Source: Datisca glomerata (lineage: Eukaryota > Streptophyta > Magnoliopsida > Cucurbitales > Datiscaceae). From it: DNA of 64,000 bases. The notes under the pieces were generated by a model. It worked only from the letters and a program-made list of their open reading frames with translations, did no database searches and had not been told where the DNA came from. Positions 59,451 through 64,000 of this stretch are shown here, in pieces. Each line of letters opens with the position of its first letter. Positions within the stretch are counted from its first letter, which is position 1. The stretch lies in NCBI GenBank assembly GCA_003255025.1, contig QANY01002362.1:760567-824566 (forward strand), read 5' to 3'. A program made the translations under genes and the position numbers.

Positions 59451-61600
59451 TCAAAATGATTATGATCAATTTGGCGTCTCATTGCTTTGGATCATAGGCT
59501 TGTCTTGTATGTGTCTAATGAAGTTGTTATGGCCAAATTGACGAGTCTCCGCTCAAGATCTTCCGTCTTGTTTGAGTCTCGTTGCTTGTCCTTGTCTTTC
59601 TTGTCTGTCTCAATGCTTGTCCGGCTGGTCATATGCATCCTCCATGTAATATTTGTGTTTCTCTAATCTTTTATGTTTTGCCTTTCCCATAACCCTTGCC
59701 GCTTATGGTTATCGATAAACTACTGTCAAAAGAAAGCCTCTCAGAGAAAGTTTTCATCGTGAAATCCCCCCCCCCCCCCTTCTCTTAGGATGAACATGTA
59801 AAATATAGGAATACACTTCACTCCCTTAAATTCGAGCTCTTTGAAGTTGAAATGTCATAAGCTTTAACTCTGTATTGTATCATAAGCTTTTAACTCTGAA
59901 GTTGAAATGTTGTATCATAAGAAACTCTTTATTGTATGACTAGCTTCGACTTTGAGGTTGAAATATTGTATCATAAGCTTTAACTTATTTTGAAAAATTG
60001 GTTTCTTAAACACATACTACTCTATTACTATCTTTAACTTTGTATTCATAGCAACAGATAGAGGTTGCAGTTCGGACGCATCTAGATGGCCGTACCTATC
60101 TGGCCAAACTGCAAAGTACAACTTCAAAAACAGAATGAAAAATAGCTTGTTTTATTTATTTATTTTTGACTTTATATGGGCCATTCACGACTGACTGGAT
60201 GACTCAAATGTAATTACAGATCTATTGTTAAGCGAAGGCTGCATAGAATCTGCATCCTCTACTTTGGTCGCATGGTGTATGCGCCTAATTAAAACTTTTT
60301 TTATCAAAGATTAATGCTACATAGATTTAATAATTGATCAAGTTTTAAGTGATCAAGTAATGTGTCGATCATTTATAGGTTAGTGCATTCTCATTCGTTA
60401 AAATGTTTTCAGAAATCAACCTATAAATGAGTGGGACATCACCTGCTCATTTAAAATTTGGTCAATTACTTGATCAGTTTAGAATTATTTTTTTTCAAAT
60501 ATAAATAAAAAAAACTTTGAAGTACTAATTTGTAAATGCATAAAAACCTTTAGTAATCTCAAATATTTAATTTAGGTTATCGAATATAATTTTTTTGGTA
60601 GTGTAAGATAATTAACTTCTCATCTTCAATCTATAATCTATAATATATTGAAGTGAGAGCAGATGTAAATTGTTTATGGACAATTTTGTCGACTTATTAT
60701 TGATGTATTATGTAAAATTGATTTATTATTGATGCATATATAAAATTACCTTCTAATTTATATGTGTCATCTAATAATTTATTATTTTTAAATATAATAA
60801 AATGATCAAATTAGACATTCGTTTTTTAAATGTATTCACCAACCAATTTAATGAATTTTTAACAATACAATTTTTAAGTTTTTTTAATTTGATAAGTTTG
60901 AACGAATTATAGCAAATTCTTTAAAAAGTTACAAAAAAAAATATAATTTTCTACCAATTTATTTTATTATAACAAAAAATTGAATTATTTTAATAAAAGA
61001 TTAGATAATAGAATTTAAAAAATATTTTAATTATAATAAACTTTTGTTAAGTTATATTTTATATGTTGGTGAATTTGTATGTTACATAAATGTTACTTAT
61101 ACATACAAATATCTATAGTCTCTAATAAAATATTTTAGTAGAAGTTTAATTGCTTTGAACTCTTTAATAAAGCTTAATGAGATATTTAGTGATCCTTATT
61201 AACTATATCAAAAGGCTCATATACTTTTTAAATTTAATTTTGTTTTTTTACTAGAATTTTAATTTGTTCAAAATTAATGTTTAATTCGATGATCATATTA
61301 ATTACATTAAATATGTATCAAGATCCAACTTACAATATTCCTAAGAAAATATCCTACTTCTAATATATGCGTGTTTCATTTATTTAAACTTCAAGATTTA
61401 ATTATTTTTAATATGTAGAATTTTAAAGACTTAATCATTGATTTAATTATTTTTATCTATCTATATGGCCTTTTGTTTTATGGCTCAATTAAGTAAATAG
61501 ACCACTATATGAAAATATAAAAAATTACCCAAAAATTTGTAATTTACACAAATGGCCGAATTTTATAATGACTTGTCTTTAGAACTTAAAAAATATTATA
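59451..61600. other. 3' flank of gene 3 and AT-rich intergenic DNA
   Basis: The first 250 bp probably include the gene 3 3' UTR; its end cannot be fixed. A run of 13 C lies at 59766-59778. Bases 59840-59995 repeat GTTGAAATGTTGTATCATAAG/CTTTAACTCTG units three to four times. An imperfect inverted repeat at about 60340-60490 (GATCAAGTAAT...TTATAGGTT against AACCTATAAAT...ATTACTTGATC) could be a small hairpin MITE. No gene is visible. Confidence 0.45.
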
Positions 61601-61621
61601 AATAGACGAGACTGCCCTCAC

Positions 61622-61735
61622 TAATAAAGGACGTTATTCGCATAACAACCTTAGCGCAAAATGTTATTCGCGTAACAACGTCAACACAAAATGTTATTCG
61701 TGTAACAACAACCCTAGTGCAAAATGTTACGTAAT
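61622..61735. repeat. Tandem repeat of GTTATTCGCGTAACAAC units
   Basis: Three to four imperfect units of about 32 bp carry GTTATTCGCGTAACAAC-like cores, each an imperfect palindrome, followed by CNNAGCGCAAAAT-like linkers. The surrounding DNA (61770-61890) is a TA-rich field with TATATCATAGTATAT-like repeats. Confidence 0.6.
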
Positions 61736-61899
61736 TTATAGATATATACTCTATGTTATATAATAATATATTGTGTTATGCATATTCACCTTAGTATATT
61801 TTAATATACTATAAGTATATCATAGTATGTATGTAGTATATTTTATATACCATCAGTATATCATAGTATATCTATAATATATTTTTATATATCATTCGG

Positions 61900-62949
61900 T
61901 ACCATACTCATTCCTACGCCCAAGCCCGACCCCTCATTCTTCTTCTTCTTCATCTCTCTCGCTCGAAACCAGAAATAGAGGGAGGAAGAGAATCATTACA
62001 TAACAAAAAGAATAGTGACCAGCGCCGGCAAGAGAACCGCGGTAGGCGGTTAGGGAGGTCGTGACCAGATCTGATCGCGATGACCAAATCTGGTCCTGGT
62101 GGTCAAGGAAGCCACTGTCGACGATTGCGACAATGGGGACTGGTAGCCATGGTCGCTGGTCTCTCTATGGTAAATATGAAATCCTAGGATATTGTCGCGA
62201 AGAGCAACAAAAAAACCTAAGGCACGACTGAAGAAAAAGGAAAAAACGTGAAGAAGAAGAAGGAAAAAAAATCTAAAACACAAATCAAATAAAATAAGGG
62301 TATAAAGGTAAAATAACAAAGAGAATTCAACTACCTGATTTTTCTCTTCTCCATTTCGGCCATATGTGCAAAATAATAAAAAAATGACATTAACAAAAAT
62401 AAAACTTAAACTTGATTAAACCCCTAATTTTCCCTTTTGTTATTTAATATAGAGAAATTTTGCAAACTAGACAATATTAGGGGTGGTGTGTTAAAAAATA
62501 GCAGATTTTTTCCTATTAATTTAGGTCAATCAACTGTCTATTAGTGATATACTTTGTGATATATCCTACAATTAAGGAAACAATAAATATAGACTACCAT
62601 GAAATCCACATAAATATACTATAAAAATTGAAAATTTTGAAAAATCTACAAATCTCGCATCCCCCCAACTGCGGCATTTTAAATCCTCAACAACCCGTAA
62701 TTAATAGAAGACTAATATACTTAGAAATTAATTCATACTAATTCCATTGATGAGGGAAACACTCCATTGACGGTAAAAGGGTAACTCATCTTTTCTCTAT
62801 GGATTGGCTACTGGTTAATCGTGTTTTCCCTATCATCTAGACGGCATCTTTCTCCTTCTATCATATTTTCATCTATCTGAAATAAACCCATAAATAATGG
62901 TTAAATTTTTATTCCCATTGAGTTAGTGTCGTAATCATGCAACTAGATG
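61900..62949. other. Intergenic stretch, no supported gene
   Basis: An open frame on the minus strand at 62050-62319 has a hydrophobic Leu/Phe-rich start but no recognisable family. It overlaps simple-sequence text (AGAAGAAGAAGG). The rest, to the MULE stop at 62950, is AT-rich without visible structure. Confidence 0.35.
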
Positions 62950-64000
62950 CTACTTTATGCTCATGGAACCACCTTTGAGACAATGACCTAAAAAATTCAA
63001 TAAAAAAGTAACAGGTAAACCACGAGCATCTTTCAATACATTATTGAGGCTCTCTGATATATTTGTTGTTATGACATTATATCGATGACTAACATAATGA
63101 GATCGAGCCCATTTCTCATACCCAACACCATTAAGATACGGACTAATCAAATGATAAATAGATTCAAATGCACGCATATTGACTTCAAATTCTTCAACTG
63201 TATATACTTTTGCACATCGGTAAAAAATGGGGTCAACAACTGAATTTTTATACTTAAACTTGACATTAAATGAAAGATGTTGCATACACATGCCACGAAC
63301 AGCGTTTGAAAACCATTTATAAATCAGATTTGGTATACTATTGTGTCTATTAGATATAATTACTAAATTTTACCTATCACCAATTACTTCCTTCAATTTT
63401 TCGCAGAACCATCCCCAGGATAAATCGTTTTCTGAATCTACAACAGCAAATGCCAAAGGAAAATTTTGATTATTTCCATCCAACAATGATGCTATTAAAA
63501 GCATATCGAGATATTTGTTCTTCAGGAAAGTTCCATCAACTAAAATCACTACTCTACAATGATGCCAGCCTTTCAAAGCAGCCCTGAAACACATTAAAAA
63601 GTATTTGAATGTGTCATTCTTATCATTCTAAATTATTTATTTATTGATTTCGTGATCAATAATTGAAATATTGAAAAATGGTATATCTGGATTTTTTTTC
63701 TTTCATTCCATAACAATATGATGGTAATCTTGCATACAACTCTTATGGCATCCCTCGAAGCAAATCCAATGCATTTTCCTTTGCTTTCCATGCTTTATAA
63801 TAATTAATAGTAACCTCATGCTTCAAATGCATATGATCAATAATATCTTTGGGTGATGTCCGATCGCGTACATCATTCCTATATCCACATTTGATACATT
63901 GACTAACAATATCGGATGTTACTTGACGATGATTACTTTAAATTATATCTAACGAACAACTGTATTCCTTAATATATTCATGAACCATCCAAAGCTCCCC
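62950..64000 (-). pseudogene. Mutator-like (MULE) transposase, broken, runs off the window
   Basis: On the minus strand a distal segment (about 63890-63700) reads SPKDIIDHMHLKHEVTINYY, KAWKAKENALDLL, then a TAA. The MULE catalytic domain is at 63370-63594 (ILVDGTFLKNKYLDMLLIAS, LDGNNQNFPLAFAVVDSEN, SWGWF), with the first catalytic Asp in VDGT. The part at 62950-63291 reads EFEVNMRAFESI, YEKWARSHYVSHRYNVITTN, ISESLNNVLKDARGLP, typical of the region before the SWIM zinc finger. It stops at 62950 and no SWIM finger follows. Stops and frame changes between blocks indicate a pseudogene; introns could explain some gaps. The N-terminus is outside the window. Confidence 0.8.

Noticed and set aside
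61500..62450. Possible inverted termini around ACACAAATGGCCGA and its complement near 62365
   Set aside because: Only about 15 bases match and no target duplication is visible, so I do not call an element.
1..64000. A CRISPR array, bacterial operon or defence system
   Set aside because: All coding motifs are plant nuclear genes or plant transposons. The short palindromes in element F lack regular spacers of unique sequence.

Overview
This is repeat-rich nuclear DNA from a flowering plant, most likely a eudicot. It is AT-rich, has GT-AG introns, and contains a tandem cluster of plant-specific B3-domain (REM-type) genes embedded in Copia, Gypsy, LINE, PIF/Harbinger-like, CACTA-like and Mutator-like elements. 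I cannot name the species. I see no bacterial, organellar or CRISPR-like content.

Layout. Bases 1-1832 hold two direct copies of a segment with CACTA-type ends. Bases 1833-18745 are a transposon nest: an old minus-strand Copia (A) missing its 5' part, then a long-inverted-repeat (foldback-like) element whose left arm is split by a complete Copia of about 9.7 kb (B, LTRs about 1.94 kb, Angela/BARE-like). The foldback element carries a decayed GRF zinc-finger gene and a field of short hairpin repeats. Bases 18838-30304 are one complete but mutated Gypsy element of Tat type on the minus strand. It has gag, protease, RT, two RNase H domains and integrase, plus an antisense gene between pol and the 3' LTR.

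The host genes start about 0.3 kb beyond that Gypsy element. Three tandem paralogues of a multi-B3 REM protein lie on the plus strand: gene 1 (30610-34686), gene 2 (36145-45613) and gene 3 (48082-59450). Genes 1 and 2 are broken by frameshifts, stops, deletions and splice-site loss. Gene 3 assembles into eight exons with one uninterrupted 769-codon reading frame and four B3 domains. Each B3 domain is cut by a phase-0 intron at the same place. REM proteins are nuclear DNA-binding factors, often linked to reproductive meristems, so a transcription-factor role is the expected function of gene 3.

The introns of the array have collected nested insertions. Gene 1 carries a PIF/Harbinger-like element containing a LINE piece and a TRIM. 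Gene 2 carries a Copia (D). Gene 3 carries a 5'-truncated LINE with a clear target-site duplication, itself split by a second Copia (E) of the same Ale-like family as D. Empty sites in the paralogues show that these insertions came after the gene duplications. Bases 59451-62949 hold only AT-rich DNA and small repeats. The right edge carries a broken Mutator-like transposase on the minus strand that runs out of the window.
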